From the NCBI RefSeq assembly GCF_001606025.1, contig NZ_CP014945.1:1860001-1924000 (forward strand): a stretch of 64,000 nt of DNA, in the 5' to 3' direction. This document shows positions 28,147-36,969 of the stretch, one piece after another. The translations under genes and the position numbers were made by a program. Position 1 is the first letter of the stretch. Every line of letters begins with the position of its first letter. The DNA is from Psychrobacter alimentarius. Its GTDB lineage: Bacteria > Pseudomonadota > Gammaproteobacteria > Pseudomonadales > Moraxellaceae. The notes under the pieces are model-generated. The model saw only the letters and a list, made by a program, of their open reading frames with translations, ran no database searches and was not told the origin of the DNA.

Positions 28147-28179
28147 TTAGCAATCTGTTTTGAATGTGTAGAAATATAT

Positions 28180-28212
28180 AAAAGGGTTGCCAATATGGTT
28201 GCCCTATTTTAT
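28180..28212. terminator. Imperfect hairpin between paralogue B and the cryptochrome gene
   Basis: AAAAGGG and CCCTATTTT outer arms with an inner CCA/TGG pair and symmetric TTG internal loops; A-rich left and T-rich right flanks fit a weak bidirectional terminator between convergent genes. Confidence 0.55.
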
Positions 28213-28249
28213 AAAATAGCTGTCTTGTATTCATGGCATGGTAAATTGA

Positions 28250-29593
28250 CTACACCTCACCTTGCCATTTACGAATAAACTCGCCATTTGGATCATATTG
28301 CTGGGTCTGTTTGTTGAGATTAAATTGTCTGCATCCTCTCGGATCAGCGCCAACCCCAGCCAAGTACTGCCAATTACCCCAATTGCTGGCGACATCATAA
28401 TCGATCAGCTGTTGTTCAAAGTAAATCGCACCATAACGCCAGTCTAAACCCAGCTCATGAACCAAACAGCTAGCCACTAACTGTCTACCGCGGTTCGACA
28501 TGTATCCTGTACTTTTTAACTGATTCATACACGCATTGACGATAGGATATTGCGTGGTTCCATTTTTCCACTGCGCCAAACGCTTGTGATCAAACTGGGT
28601 CGGTGGTAAGTGTTGCGCAATGCCTTTAAACCAAAACAGCTTTTGTTGATGGGCAATAGCATACCAATAAAAATACTCACGCCACAGCAGCTCAAACCAT
28701 ATCCAATAAGTAGACTCATTCGCAATGATATCGCGCTCATAACGACGCAGACGATTCAGTACCATGTTTACAGACAGTGAGCCGTTGGCTAACCATGCCG
28801 AAAGCTTGGTAGAATGTGTCCAGTCATCAAGCGCATTTCGCGTGGTTTTGTAAATACTCGGCGCATCGGAATCAAAATAAGCATCTAGATGCTCTAAACC
28901 GCTCTTCTCTCCTCCTTTCCAATCAGGTGGTTGCTGTGATGGCTCATTGAACGCTTGTGCTGCAAAAAAGTATTCGTGGCTGTCTCGCAAATTTTCAGGC
29001 ATTGGCGGCAAGGACTTGGGCGTTGGACAATTCACAATATCTTCTTTTGCCTGCAATAAATCATAATTTGATTCAGTTTTTTTGCGAAAGGCGGTAAAGC
29101 TTTTGGGCAATTCATCGAGTGGTAATTTATCAAACAACGTGGCAGTGGTTTGTACATGCCAGCATACTTGTGGGTTTTGCTCCTGCAAGCATTTGTAGAC
29201 TTGGTTTTGGTTATAATCTGCTGTTTGACTGACACAGATGTCTGTGACACTTTGCTGCTGAATAAGCTCATTCAACTGGGTAAACGTGTCTGATGTCGCC
29301 ACGTTGTTTTGCAAATACAGCAATTTATTGCCAAGTTGCATGAGTGACGCATCTAAAGCTGCCAAACTCTCAGACAAAAATCGCTGGCGCGCCTGACCCA
29401 TAGTGTCATAGTGATAAACCTGCTGGCTGACTTTTTTGTCCAATGTATCGGTCAATGATGGTGCATAAACGAGCAATAACTGTCCGTTACTGGACAGATT
29501 AGCCGCTTTTGATAACGTGGCATTGTCTGTAACTCGCAGGTCATTATGAAATAAAACCAGCGTAATATTTGACGTCAATGACTGATTTGGCAT
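28250..29593 (-). CDS. DASH-type cryptochrome / photolyase family protein
   Basis: FAD blue-light flavoprotein of 447 residues. An N-terminal photolyase alpha/beta domain (ITLVLFHNDLRVTDNATL) is followed by the DASH-like FAD domain. Seen are GGEKSGLEHLDAYF, YKTTRNALDDWTHSTKLSAWLANGSLS, WFELLWREYFYWYA, NACMNQLKSTGYMSNRGRQLVASCL, DWRYGAIYFEQQLIDYDVASNWGNWQYLAGVGADPRG and the end FNLNKQTQQYDPNGEFIRKW. DASH members repair cyclobutane dimers in single-stranded DNA or act in signalling. A classical photolyase is less likely, given these DASH-specific blocks. It is the only gene in its leftward transcript here. Confidence 0.88.
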   Translation of the reverse strand: MPNQSLTSNITLVLFHNDLRVTDNATLSKAANLSSNGQLLLVYAPSLTDTLDKKVSQQVYHYDTMGQARQRFLSESLAALDASLMQLGNKLLYLQNNVATSDTFTQLNELIQQQSVTDICVSQTADYNQNQVYKCLQEQNPQVCWHVQTTATLFDKLPLDELPKSFTAFRKKTESNYDLLQAKEDIVNCPTPKSLPPMPENLRDSHEYFFAAQAFNEPSQQPPDWKGGEKSGLEHLDAYFDSDAPSIYKTTRNALDDWTHSTKLSAWLANGSLSVNMVLNRLRRYERDIIANESTYWIWFELLWREYFYWYAIAHQQKLFWFKGIAQHLPPTQFDHKRLAQWKNGTTQYPIVNACMNQLKSTGYMSNRGRQLVASCLVHELGLDWRYGAIYFEQQLIDYDVASNWGNWQYLAGVGADPRGCRQFNLNKQTQQYDPNGEFIRKWQGEV

Positions 29594-29822
29594 GTGTTAA
29601 GCCTCTTAGTATTTAGATATGATGAATAAATCACAATCCTTCATTTTCAACAGTATTTTTAAAGCTTCAAAATATCATATACTGTCAATGTCATGTTTGA
29701 TATTCGAATACGGTGTGCTCAAAATATTAATTGGGTAAGACCCAGAATTTTAAAAACCACTTATGTGCATTGACTCTCATGAGCATGACTGCTTAAATAG
29801 TTAACCCCTAGGAGAATATGGT

Positions 29823-30053
29823 ATGACTGAAAAAAATGCCTCAGACGAAAAACGTCAGCTTATCAACCGCTTCTTGATCATACTGACAAAAGAGCAACCG
29901 CAAATGTATTATGCCTCGACCTCCGAAATTGCTCGTAGTCTCTATAAAATGATTAAAGAGCATACCAATCGCTTATCTGTAGAGGAGCAAGCGCTGGTTA
30001 GACGAATGAGCATGGAAGAAATTGAGGGCTTGCTTGGTTTCCATGCTAGGTAA
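29823..30053 (+). CDS. Small uncharacterised protein (76 residues)
   Basis: A short highly charged helical protein, MTEKNASDEKRQLINRFL onward, ending EEIEGLLGFHAR. There is no signal peptide or membrane segment. Reality is supported by a strong TAGGAG site 7 bases before the ATG, a plausible upstream region, and a perfect terminator 13 bp after the stop. I recognise no family. The predicted two- to three-helix form, rich in Arg/Lys/Glu, could be a small regulatory or adaptor protein, but nothing in the sequence proves that. Confidence 0.65.
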   Translation: MTEKNASDEKRQLINRFLIILTKEQPQMYYASTSEIARSLYKMIKEHTNRLSVEEQALVRRMSMEEIEGLLGFHAR

Positions 30054-30065
30054 TAATTTTCCCCA

Positions 30066-30101
30066 TAAAAAAAGACCGCTACTAAGGCGGTCTTTTTTGT
30101 G
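30066..30101. terminator. Bidirectional terminator
   Basis: AAAAAAGACCGC and GCGGTCTTTTTT, a 12-bp stem with a 7-base loop, between the 76-residue gene and the convergent aldehyde dehydrogenase gene. Confidence 0.92.
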
Positions 30102-30133
30102 TCTGGCTTGATGCTTAGCAGAGTCATCCGTTA

Positions 30134-31624
30134 TTAAAATGCATAATCACGTGGTTTGTGCTGCATTGATATCCAATGCGTTCGAGTAAACTCTTCTAGT
30201 ACCCACTCACCATTGAAGCGACCAATACCTGAGTTCTTTTCACCACCAAATGGTACATTGCTTTCATCATTTACTGAAATATCATTGATATGAGTCATAC
30301 CTGCTCTGATACCACGGGCAAAACGCAATCCTTTTTGCATGTCTGTGGTAAAGACGGCACTAGACAAGCCATACATTGAGTCATTGGCTATCGACAACGC
30401 ATCCTCTTCATCTTTGGCACGAATGATACCGACCAATGGTCCAAACACTTCGTTGCATGACAAGTCCATCTCGCGCGTTACTTCTGTGAATATATGTGGC
30501 GGTACCACTTGACCCTTAATCTCACCACTCAATAACATCGTAGCCCCCTCTTCTTGAGCTTTAGCAATTTTATCTGTGAGTGACTTGACTTGTTTTTCAT
30601 TAATAATTGGACCGACTGCCGTGTTCTGTTTGCTAGGATCGCCAACATTCAGTGTCTTTACATGAGCCAAAAAGCGCTCTACAAACTCGTCATAAATGTC
30701 GTCTTCTACGATAATACGGTTAATAGCGATACAGATTTGACCTTGATGCAAGAATTTACCAAAAGTGGCAGCTTTGACTGCTTGCTCAATATCGGCATCT
30801 TTTAGGACAACAAATGGACTATTGCCACCCAGCTCAAGCGCCACTTGCTTGATATAGTCGCCGCCGCTTGCCAGCTCGCCAATGTGTTTACCGACTGAGG
30901 TAGAACCTGTGAATGAGACAAAGCTTGGAATATCATGCGTAACAATAGCATCACCAATTTCACTACCCGCGCCAACCACAACATTCAGCAGCCCTTTAGG
31001 CAGACCCGCCTCTTCAAATATTTTTGCCAATAATAAACCGCCTGTAATGGGTGTATCACTTGCAGGCTTTAATACCACAGCATTACCAAGGGCCAACGCT
31101 GGTGCGATAGAGCGCTGTGTCAGATGCAATGGGAAATTCCACGGGCTAATCACAGCCACCACCCCAATTGGCTCACGATAAATAAAGTTTTCTTTACCTG
31201 CTGTATTAGAAGGGCGAATCTCACCATGTACACGGCTTGGAAAACTGGCCGCTTCAAGCGTAATGGCTCGTGCACTACTGAACTCTACCATGGCTTTAAT
31301 ACGAGTGCTGCCCGATTCTTTAATGAGCCAATCGACGATCTCGTCTTGGCGCTGATCAAAGATACTGACGACTTTATACAGAACAGCAGCACGCTCAGCT
31401 GGGGTTGTTTGCGCCCACTCTTTTTGAGCCAGAGTGGCGGCTTGATAGGCTTCATCAAGCTGCTCGCTTGTCGCTTGCTGGATTTCTACTAGCGTGTCAC
31501 CATTATAGGGATTGGTATTGGTGTTGACACTATCGTCTTGTCCGCTTTGCCATTCGCCTGCGATATATTGCAAATGAAAATCTTGATAGACATTAAGTTG
31601 GGTATTATTGGTATCAGTTGACAT
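30134..31624 (-). CDS. NAD(P)-dependent aldehyde dehydrogenase
   Basis: Oxidises aldehydes to acids; 496 residues. Seen: [34 protein letters not shown] (cofactor site), [29 protein letters not shown] (general-base Glu), and [17 protein letters not shown] with the catalytic Cys. The pattern is close to benzaldehyde/vanillin-type dehydrogenases rather than betaine-aldehyde enzymes. It is divergent from the NemR-like regulator gene, and a TAGAC-N5-GTCTA operator lies between them, so it is probably part of that regulon and removes reactive aldehydes. Exact substrate unknown. Confidence 0.9.
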   Translation of the reverse strand: MSTDTNNTQLNVYQDFHLQYIAGEWQSGQDDSVNTNTNPYNGDTLVEIQQATSEQLDEAYQAATLAQKEWAQTTPAERAAVLYKVVSIFDQRQDEIVDWLIKESGSTRIKAMVEFSSARAITLEAASFPSRVHGEIRPSNTAGKENFIYREPIGVVAVISPWNFPLHLTQRSIAPALALGNAVVLKPASDTPITGGLLLAKIFEEAGLPKGLLNVVVGAGSEIGDAIVTHDIPSFVSFTGSTSVGKHIGELASGGDYIKQVALELGGNSPFVVLKDADIEQAVKAATFGKFLHQGQICIAINRIIVEDDIYDEFVERFLAHVKTLNVGDPSKQNTAVGPIINEKQVKSLTDKIAKAQEEGATMLLSGEIKGQVVPPHIFTEVTREMDLSCNEVFGPLVGIIRAKDEEDALSIANDSMYGLSSAVFTTDMQKGLRFARGIRAGMTHINDISVNDESNVPFGGEKNSGIGRFNGEWVLEEFTRTHWISMQHKPRDYAF

Positions 31625-31698
31625 AATTTATCCTAGGTATTTTATAGTTGTGGTTGTCATATTGAGTAACATCTAGCAACGTTCTTTAAAACATATAC

Positions 31699-31727
31699 TT
31701 GATAGACGACTGGTCTAATGCTACCAT
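31699..31727 (+). promoter_or_regulatory. Promoter of the nemR-like gene
   Basis: TTGATA (31699-31704) and TACCAT (31722-31727) are 17 bp apart. The operator at 31703-31717 overlaps the -35 and fills the spacer, so bound repressor would block polymerase. Directed toward the regulator gene, about 170 bp upstream of its start. Confidence 0.5.
31703..31717. promoter_or_regulatory. NemR-type operator 1
   Basis: The 15-bp box TAGACGACTGGTCTA has TAGAC/GTCTA arms around 5 bases. It differs at one base from the box at 32587-32601 and sits between the divergent aldehyde dehydrogenase and regulator genes. Confidence 0.75.
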
Positions 31728-31896
31728 AAACTTAATGAGAATGAGCATATTTGGTCATTAAGTCTTGTTGAAAAAACGTAACTTCACAACATAACCTTCG
31801 ATAAAAACAAGTGAAGCGTACTTCCCTATTTAACCTCGTTTAACTTTTACTGATGACACTTATCCATTCATACCACTTATTTAATCTTAGGAGCAC

Positions 31897-32508
31897 ATGA
31901 CTATTATGTCTGTTAACTCGACGAATACCCCGCCAGACACCAAAACCCATTTATTAGATATAGGCTATCAACTTATTGCTAAAAAAGGATTTACCGCTGT
32001 TGGTATCAAGCAGATACTAGACACAGCAGGCATTCCTAAAGGCTCGTTCTATCATTACTTTGCCTCAAAGGAGACTTTTGGTGAAGCCATTATTAGTAAT
32101 TACTTTGTGCATTATAAAGAGCGCTTAGATACCATCGCAGATCAAGATGTTAGCGCTCAGCAGAAGCTATACAACTATTTTCAGAACTGGTATGACACTC
32201 AGCAAAACGGCTGTGATCATGGAAAATGCTTGGTCGTTAAGCTCAGTGCTGAGGTAGCAGACATGTCTGAGTCTATGCGTCTCGCCCTAAATGCTGGTTA
32301 TCAACAAATCATCAATTGGCTGGCCGAACAGATCAAAGCTGGATGGGCTGATAACTCAGTCCCCCATTTTGATAATGTGGCTGCTGAGAGTATGGCCAAA
32401 CGCTGGTATTTTGCTTGGTTAGGTGCCAGCCTAATTGCTAAAACCAGTCAGACCAACACCCCACTCGCAGAAGTTTGGCAGATGACGACCACACAAATGG
32501 GCCGTTGA
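31897..32508 (+). CDS. nemR: TetR-family regulator, NemR-like electrophile/HOCl sensor
   Basis: A 203-residue repressor. The N-terminal helix-turn-helix ends in the typical GIPKGSFYHYFASKETFGEAI. The ligand domain closely parallels E. coli NemR around GKCLVVKLSAEVADMSESMR: Cys111 corresponds to the redox Cys106 of NemR. Lys182 in GASLIAKTSQ matches the Lys that forms a reversible bond with that Cys. A second Cys (106) is nearby. NemR senses N-ethylmaleimide, methylglyoxal, quinones and HOCl and represses reductase genes. Two matching operators and the adjacent detoxification genes support the assignment. An AGGAG lies only 3 bases before the ATG; the ATG at 31906 is an alternative start. Confidence 0.85.
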   Translation: MTIMSVNSTNTPPDTKTHLLDIGYQLIAKKGFTAVGIKQILDTAGIPKGSFYHYFASKETFGEAIISNYFVHYKERLDTIADQDVSAQQKLYNYFQNWYDTQQNGCDHGKCLVVKLSAEVADMSESMRLALNAGYQQIINWLAEQIKAGWADNSVPHFDNVAAESMAKRWYFAWLGASLIAKTSQTNTPLAEVWQMTTTQMGR

Positions 32509-32519
32509 TTCTGTCATTT

Positions 32520-32532
32520 TAGACCACGTCTA
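32520..32532. promoter_or_regulatory. Third TAGAC/GTCTA palindrome (3-base centre)
   Basis: TAGACCACGTCTA, with the same arms as the two NemR-type boxes but a 3-base centre, 55 bp upstream of operator 2 and just after the regulator stop. It could be a secondary site for the same protein or chance. Confidence 0.35.
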
Positions 32533-32574
32533 TAGGAATATCCTTTGGCAGAAGATTTGCATTATTAGAGAGTT

Positions 32575-32603
32575 TTGTAAATTTACTAGACGACCGGTCT
32601 AAT
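32575..32603 (+). promoter_or_regulatory. Promoter of the yqhD-like gene
   Basis: TTGTAA (32575-32580) and TCTAAT (32598-32603), 17 bp apart; operator 2 covers the spacer and most of the -10. Confidence 0.45.
32587..32601. promoter_or_regulatory. NemR-type operator 2
   Basis: TAGACGACCGGTCTA, one base different from operator 1, 106 bp before the reductase start. The match between two sites around one regulator gene is the best evidence that it is the cognate box. Confidence 0.75.
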
Positions 32604-32707
32604 TAATGTACAATGGCCGCAGATGCAATAAACGGATTGGCAAATAAGCTACCGTCATCTTTATACAATTTATATTTAATAAATATCTAATAACGTTTAG
32701 GAATTTT

Positions 32708-33919
32708 ATGAACAACTTTCAATATTACAATCCCGTCCGTATCGTCTTTGGTGAAGGTCAAATCACCCAGTTATCAGAATTAGTGCCTACAGATGCACGT
32801 GTACTAATCACTTATGGTGGTGGTTCAGCGCAGCGTACTGGTACGCTGGATGAAGTAAAAGAAGCTTTGGCAGCAAGTGGGTCACGTGATGTGTTTGAGT
32901 TTGGTGGTATCGAAGCCAACCCAGAATTTACGACACTACTAAAAGCAGCAGACATGGTGAATGAGCATAACATCGACTTTATCTTGGCAGTCGGTGGCGG
33001 TTCAGTACTTGACGGTAGTAAGTTTGTTGCCTTGGTTGCCTCTTTAACTGAAGAAGACGGCACCGTTTCACGCGAGCAAGCGTGGGATGCCTTAATCAGC
33101 TATTGCAAAAATCTTGATTCTGCTATTGATCTGGGCGCGGTTTTGACGATACCAGCGACTGGCTCTGAAATGAACTCAGGTGGCGTTATCAACTATAGTG
33201 AACGCCAAGCAAAACTGCCATTTGGCAATCCACTGGCCTTTCCTAAATTTTCGATTTTAGACCCTATCAAGACATTGACCCTACCTGAGCGTCAAGTCAT
33301 GAACGGTGTTGCTGATGCTTTTGTTCATGTAATGGAGCAATACTTAACGTATCCAGTGAACGCTAAGGTTCAAGACGCATTTGCTGAGAGCTTACTTAAA
33401 ATTCTTATTGCAGAAGGTTTGGTGGTGAAGCAGGAGCCAAATAACCTAGAGACTCGTAAGAACATCATGTGGACAGCTACGATGGCACTGAACGGCCTCA
33501 TCGGTACAGGTGTTCCACAAGATTGGACAACCCATATGATTGGTCACGAACTGACCTCATTGCATAGCATTGATCATGCTCGTACCTTGACCATCGTGCT
33601 GCCATCCGTCATGCGTGAGCTTAAAGAAAGCAAAAAAGAAAAGCTGCTTCAGTATGCCCGTAACGTATGGGACATTACCGATACAGATCAAAATGATGAC
33701 ACTATCATTGAGACGGCCATCGTTTATACCGAAAACTTCTTCCGCGATCTTGGTTTACCAGTCAGCTTAGAAGATGTTGATTTAACAGAAGAAGCAATCG
33801 ACCCAATCGTCAAACAGCTTGAAGCGCATAAAATGGTCAAACTGGGTGAGCATGGCAAGAATGACCTAGATGTCTCACGCCGTATTTTGCAACGTGCGGT
33901 TACTAGTAAAGCGTCTTAA
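32708..33919 (+). CDS. yqhD: NADPH-dependent aldehyde reductase (YqhD-like iron/zinc alcohol dehydrogenase)
   Basis: A 403-residue group III alcohol dehydrogenase that reduces reactive short-chain and lipid-derived aldehydes. The protein aligns visibly with E. coli YqhD: MNNFQYYNPVRIVFGEG, VLITYGGGSAQRTG, VGGGSVLDGSKF (cofactor), ATGSEMNSGGVI, and metal-binding DAFVHVMEQY plus GHELTSLHSIDHARTL. A Gly-Gly-Gly-Ser motif with Asp follows the NADPH-preferring pattern of YqhD. Length and ends match. The TAGGA site before the ATG is good. Operator 2 lies upstream, so the NemR-like repressor should control it. Confidence 0.93.
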   Translation: MNNFQYYNPVRIVFGEGQITQLSELVPTDARVLITYGGGSAQRTGTLDEVKEALAASGSRDVFEFGGIEANPEFTTLLKAADMVNEHNIDFILAVGGGSVLDGSKFVALVASLTEEDGTVSREQAWDALISYCKNLDSAIDLGAVLTIPATGSEMNSGGVINYSERQAKLPFGNPLAFPKFSILDPIKTLTLPERQVMNGVADAFVHVMEQYLTYPVNAKVQDAFAESLLKILIAEGLVVKQEPNNLETRKNIMWTATMALNGLIGTGVPQDWTTHMIGHELTSLHSIDHARTLTIVLPSVMRELKESKKEKLLQYARNVWDITDTDQNDDTIIETAIVYTENFFRDLGLPVSLEDVDLTEEAIDPIVKQLEAHKMVKLGEHGKNDLDVSRRILQRAVTSKAS

Positions 33920-33962
33920 TTAGAAATACCATAATAATAAAAATATATCTTTTTGATTTTAA

Positions 33963-33990
33963 AGTAACTACTCAGCACTGAGTGGTTACT
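33963..33990. terminator. Inverted repeat between the yqhD-like and curA-like genes
   Basis: A 13-bp stem, AGTAACTACTCAG with CTGAGTGGTTACT (one G-T pair), with a 2-base centre. No strong T-run follows, so it may be a weak terminator or a processing/attenuation hairpin. Confidence 0.5.
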
Positions 33991-34039
33991 CCTTTAACAA
34001 CGAACACTAATATTTATAAATAAAAAAAGGATTATTAAA

Positions 34040-35089
34040 ATGAGCTTTGATAAGCAACAAAACCAAAATACAAATCGTCAAATCAAACTTGCCAGCCGCC
34101 CCCAAGGTGAGCCAAAGGCTGAAAACTTTGACCTAGTGACTAGCGATATTCCCTCGCCCAACGACAATGAGATGCTATTACGCACCGTTTATTTATCATT
34201 AGATCCGTATATGCGTGGACGTATGAGCGATGCAAAAAGCTATGCAGATCCCTTAGCAGTGGGTGATGTCATCATGGGTGGAACGGTTGCCCAAGTCGTT
34301 GAATCTAATATAGATAAATTCGCTGTCGGTGACTTGGTGGTCTCAAACTCAGGCTGGCAAGATTATAGCGTTAGCAATGGCGAAGGTGTCCTAAAGCTTG
34401 ATAAAGATATGAAAAACCCCTCTTATGGCTTAGGCGTATTAGGTATGCCAGGGTTTACGGGTTATATGGGTTTGACTGATATCGGTAAACCACAAAAAGG
34501 CGAAACGTTGGTGGTTGCAGCCGCTACTGGTCCAGTTGGCGCTACTGTCGGGCAAGTGGGTAAACAATACGGCACGCGTACAGTGGGTGTCGCTGGCGGT
34601 AAAGAAAAGTGTGATTTCGCAGTTAATGAGCTTGGTTTTGATATCTGTATCGACCACAAAGCCGATGATTTTGCTGAGCAACTAAAAGCGGCGTGTCCAG
34701 ATGGTATCGATATCTACTACGAAAATGTCGGCGGTCATGTGTTTGATGCCGTAATGCCCCTCTTGAATGCCCATGCTCGTATTCCAGTCTGTGGTCTAGT
34801 CGCTCAATACAATGCGACGGACTTGCCTGAAGGTAAAGATCGTTTGAGCATGTTGACAGGACTTATCCTGAGTCGTCGCTTAACGATTAAAGGGTTTATT
34901 ATTTTTGAAGAATATGGAGATCACTACCCTGAATTCTTAGAAACCATGAGCAAATGGGTAGAATCAGGTGATGTCAAAACCAAAGAGTATATCGCTGAAG
35001 GCTTAGACCATGCACCTGATGCTTTCGTCCGCATGCTAAACGGTGACAACTTTGGCAAAACAGTGGTTAAAGTCGCTGAAGTCAACTAA
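34040..35089 (+). CDS. curA: NADP-dependent oxidoreductase (CurA / prostaglandin-reductase type)
   Basis: Zinc-independent medium-chain reductase of 349 residues that reduces alpha,beta-unsaturated ketones and aldehydes. Motifs: VYLSLDPYMRGRM near residue 53, GMPGFTGYMGLTDIG, VVAAATGPVGATVGQVGKQYGTRTVGVAGG (NADPH fold), CIDHKADDFAEQL, and YYENVGGHVFDAVMPLLN. This fits E. coli CurA and its relatives, whose substrates include reactive carbonyls. The AAAGG site at 34026 supports the start. It follows the yqhD-like gene by 120 bp with a hairpin between. Confidence 0.88.
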   Translation: MSFDKQQNQNTNRQIKLASRPQGEPKAENFDLVTSDIPSPNDNEMLLRTVYLSLDPYMRGRMSDAKSYADPLAVGDVIMGGTVAQVVESNIDKFAVGDLVVSNSGWQDYSVSNGEGVLKLDKDMKNPSYGLGVLGMPGFTGYMGLTDIGKPQKGETLVVAAATGPVGATVGQVGKQYGTRTVGVAGGKEKCDFAVNELGFDICIDHKADDFAEQLKAACPDGIDIYYENVGGHVFDAVMPLLNAHARIPVCGLVAQYNATDLPEGKDRLSMLTGLILSRRLTIKGFIIFEEYGDHYPEFLETMSKWVESGDVKTKEYIAEGLDHAPDAFVRMLNGDNFGKTVVKVAEVN

Positions 35090-35347
35090 TAGTCTTTTAT
35101 TAGTTAACATTAGATGAATAGTAATAACCACTTAACAACATAGTTTACTCATATTGCTACTGCAAACTGTCTACGTTGCATGAATACTATTAATGATAAA
35201 TAGATAAGCAATGACAAATAGACAAGTAACTGGATAACGATTCATTCAATAACTAAGTGCTAATCATTATACCTTTAAACAGTATAGCAATTAGTGCTTG
35301 GTTAACTATGAACCTCGATCAAACATCAATAATAACTAAGGATACTT

Positions 35348-36025
35348 ATGAACATTTTAATGGTACTAACTTCACATGATCGTCTGGGTGACACAGGTAA
35401 GAAAACGGGTTTTTGGTTAGAAGAATTTGCCGCCCCTTACTACGCTTTTATTGACGCTGGTGTGAACGTAACGCTAGCCTCTCCTGCAGGTGGTCAGCCA
35501 CCACTTGATCCTAGTAGCGATACAGCGGATGCACAGACAAAAGATACCAAACGTTTTAAAGAAGACGCAAAAGCACAAGAACATCTTGCCAATACTGAAA
35601 AACTTGCTGATATGAAAGCAGAAGATTTTGATTCTGTCTTTTATCCAGGCGGCCATGGCCCATTATGGGATTTAGCCGTCGATAAAAACTCCATCAATTT
35701 GATTGAAACGTTTGTGACGCAAGACAAGCCAGTGGCTTTTGTTTGCCACTCTCCTGCTGCCCTAAAAAATGTCAAGATTGATGGTGAGTATCTGGTTAAA
35801 GGCAAAACAGTCACTGGGTTTTCTAACTCAGAAGAAGAAGCCGTTAGTCTGACAGATGTCGTACCCTTCTTAGTAGAAGATGCATTAAAAGACAATGGCG
35901 GTCACTATGAAAAAGCTGCGGATTGGGAATCATTTGTTGTCGAAGATGGCTTGCTGATTACAGGGCAAAACCCAGCGTCATCAGAAGAAGCAGCCAAACG
36001 ATTGATGGCCAAATTGAAGGGCTAA
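35348..36025 (+). CDS. DJ-1/PfpI family protein (Hsp31-like)
   Basis: A 225-residue class I glutamine amidotransferase-like protein. The nucleophile elbow is FVCHSPAAL with Cys133-His134, and an earlier FWLEEFAAPYY carries the conserved acidic residue that pairs with it; FYPGGHGPLWDL is also typical. This resembles the Hsp31/YhbO-like branch, some members of which have glyoxalase III or deglycase activity on methylglyoxal. The AAGGATA site precedes the ATG. A 258-bp gap separates it from the curA-like gene; no NemR-type full box is found there, only single half-sites. Confidence 0.87.
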   Translation: MNILMVLTSHDRLGDTGKKTGFWLEEFAAPYYAFIDAGVNVTLASPAGGQPPLDPSSDTADAQTKDTKRFKEDAKAQEHLANTEKLADMKAEDFDSVFYPGGHGPLWDLAVDKNSINLIETFVTQDKPVAFVCHSPAALKNVKIDGEYLVKGKTVTGFSNSEEEAVSLTDVVPFLVEDALKDNGGHYEKAADWESFVVEDGLLITGQNPASSEEAAKRLMAKLKG

Positions 36026-36074
36026 AATAAGGCTCTAAGGTGAACATAATAAACCACACAAAAAGGCCACTACC

Positions 36075-36704
36075 ATGATTCGCTTACATCATCTCAATCA
36101 ATCACGCTCGTTACGCATCCTATGGCTTCTAGAAGAGCTTGGCGTGTCTTATACGGTCATTAGTCATCAACGCGATGCTAAAACCCATTTGGCACCAGAG
36201 AGTCTAAAAGCGGTACATCCACTTGGTAAGTCTCCGGTTATTGAAATGGATGGCCAACTTTATACTGAGTCAGGGGCTATTACTGAGCTATTAATTGAAC
36301 GATTTGCGCCAGAGCATTTGCGTCCTTCTATAGATAGTACAGATTATGGGACTTATTTGCAGTGGATTCATTTTGCCGAAAGCTCGCTTATGTTGCCGTT
36401 ATTACTTGAACTATTTACCAAAAAGGCAGGTATTAACGATAATGAGTTTTTGGATGATTATATTGCCGAAGAGAAACACAAGCTGCTGAGCTATTTGAAT
36501 GATGAAGTGGCTGATAAGGCCTTTATTGTTGGCAATAGATTAAGTGGGGCTGACTTTATGTTGTCTTTTGACTTGATTATGCTTGCCAAGCGCGAGATGT
36601 TAGAAGACTACCCGTCTATAAAACAATACGCCTTACAACTGACTAGCCTTGATAGCTATCAGCGTACCATGCGTTTGGAAGCAAATTATGATGAGTCGAT
36701 CTAA
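36075..36704 (+). CDS. Glutathione S-transferase
   Basis: Conjugates glutathione to electrophiles; 209 residues. The N-terminal thioredoxin-like half begins MIRLHHLNQSRSLRILWLLEELGVSYTVI, with PLGKSPVIEMDGQLYTESGAITELLIERF as the glutathione-binding region (cis-Pro and Ser). A helical C-terminal domain includes FIVGNRLSGADFMLSFDLIMLAKR. It lies 49 bp after the DJ-1 gene with an AAAGG site, so the two are probably co-transcribed and complete the detoxification block. A terminator follows. Specific substrate unknown. Confidence 0.9.
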   Translation: MIRLHHLNQSRSLRILWLLEELGVSYTVISHQRDAKTHLAPESLKAVHPLGKSPVIEMDGQLYTESGAITELLIERFAPEHLRPSIDSTDYGTYLQWIHFAESSLMLPLLLELFTKKAGINDNEFLDDYIAEEKHKLLSYLNDEVADKAFIVGNRLSGADFMLSFDLIMLAKREMLEDYPSIKQYALQLTSLDSYQRTMRLEANYDESI

Positions 36705-36742
36705 CAGACTGTTTTAACGCCATTACTTAATTTTTATGACAT

Positions 36743-36777
36743 AAAAACAGCTCTGTAAAGAGCTGTTTTTATTTTTG
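36743..36777 (+). terminator. Terminator after gst
   Basis: AAAAACAGCTCT and AGAGCTGTTTTT, a perfect 12-bp stem with a 4-base loop and T-rich tail. Confidence 0.92.
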
Positions 36778-36969
36778 ATTCAACTGTATGTCCATTATCT
36801 ATAAATGGGCGTACGGTAATATTTGAACATAAGTTAAAAACAGCATAGCGCGTTACGTGTATATGACAAACGCCTGATAGAAGTTATGATAAAATCTTGC
36901 CCGCTATTTTTAAGTTATATTTTTGTCTTATATATTGAATATTGTCGATCCACTATAAAATAAATACAG

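Noticed and set aside
35237..35298. Apparent inverted repeat AAGTGCTAAT / ATTAGTGCTT before the DJ-1 gene
   Set aside because: The arms mismatch in the central TG and the loop is long; likely chance in AT-rich DNA.
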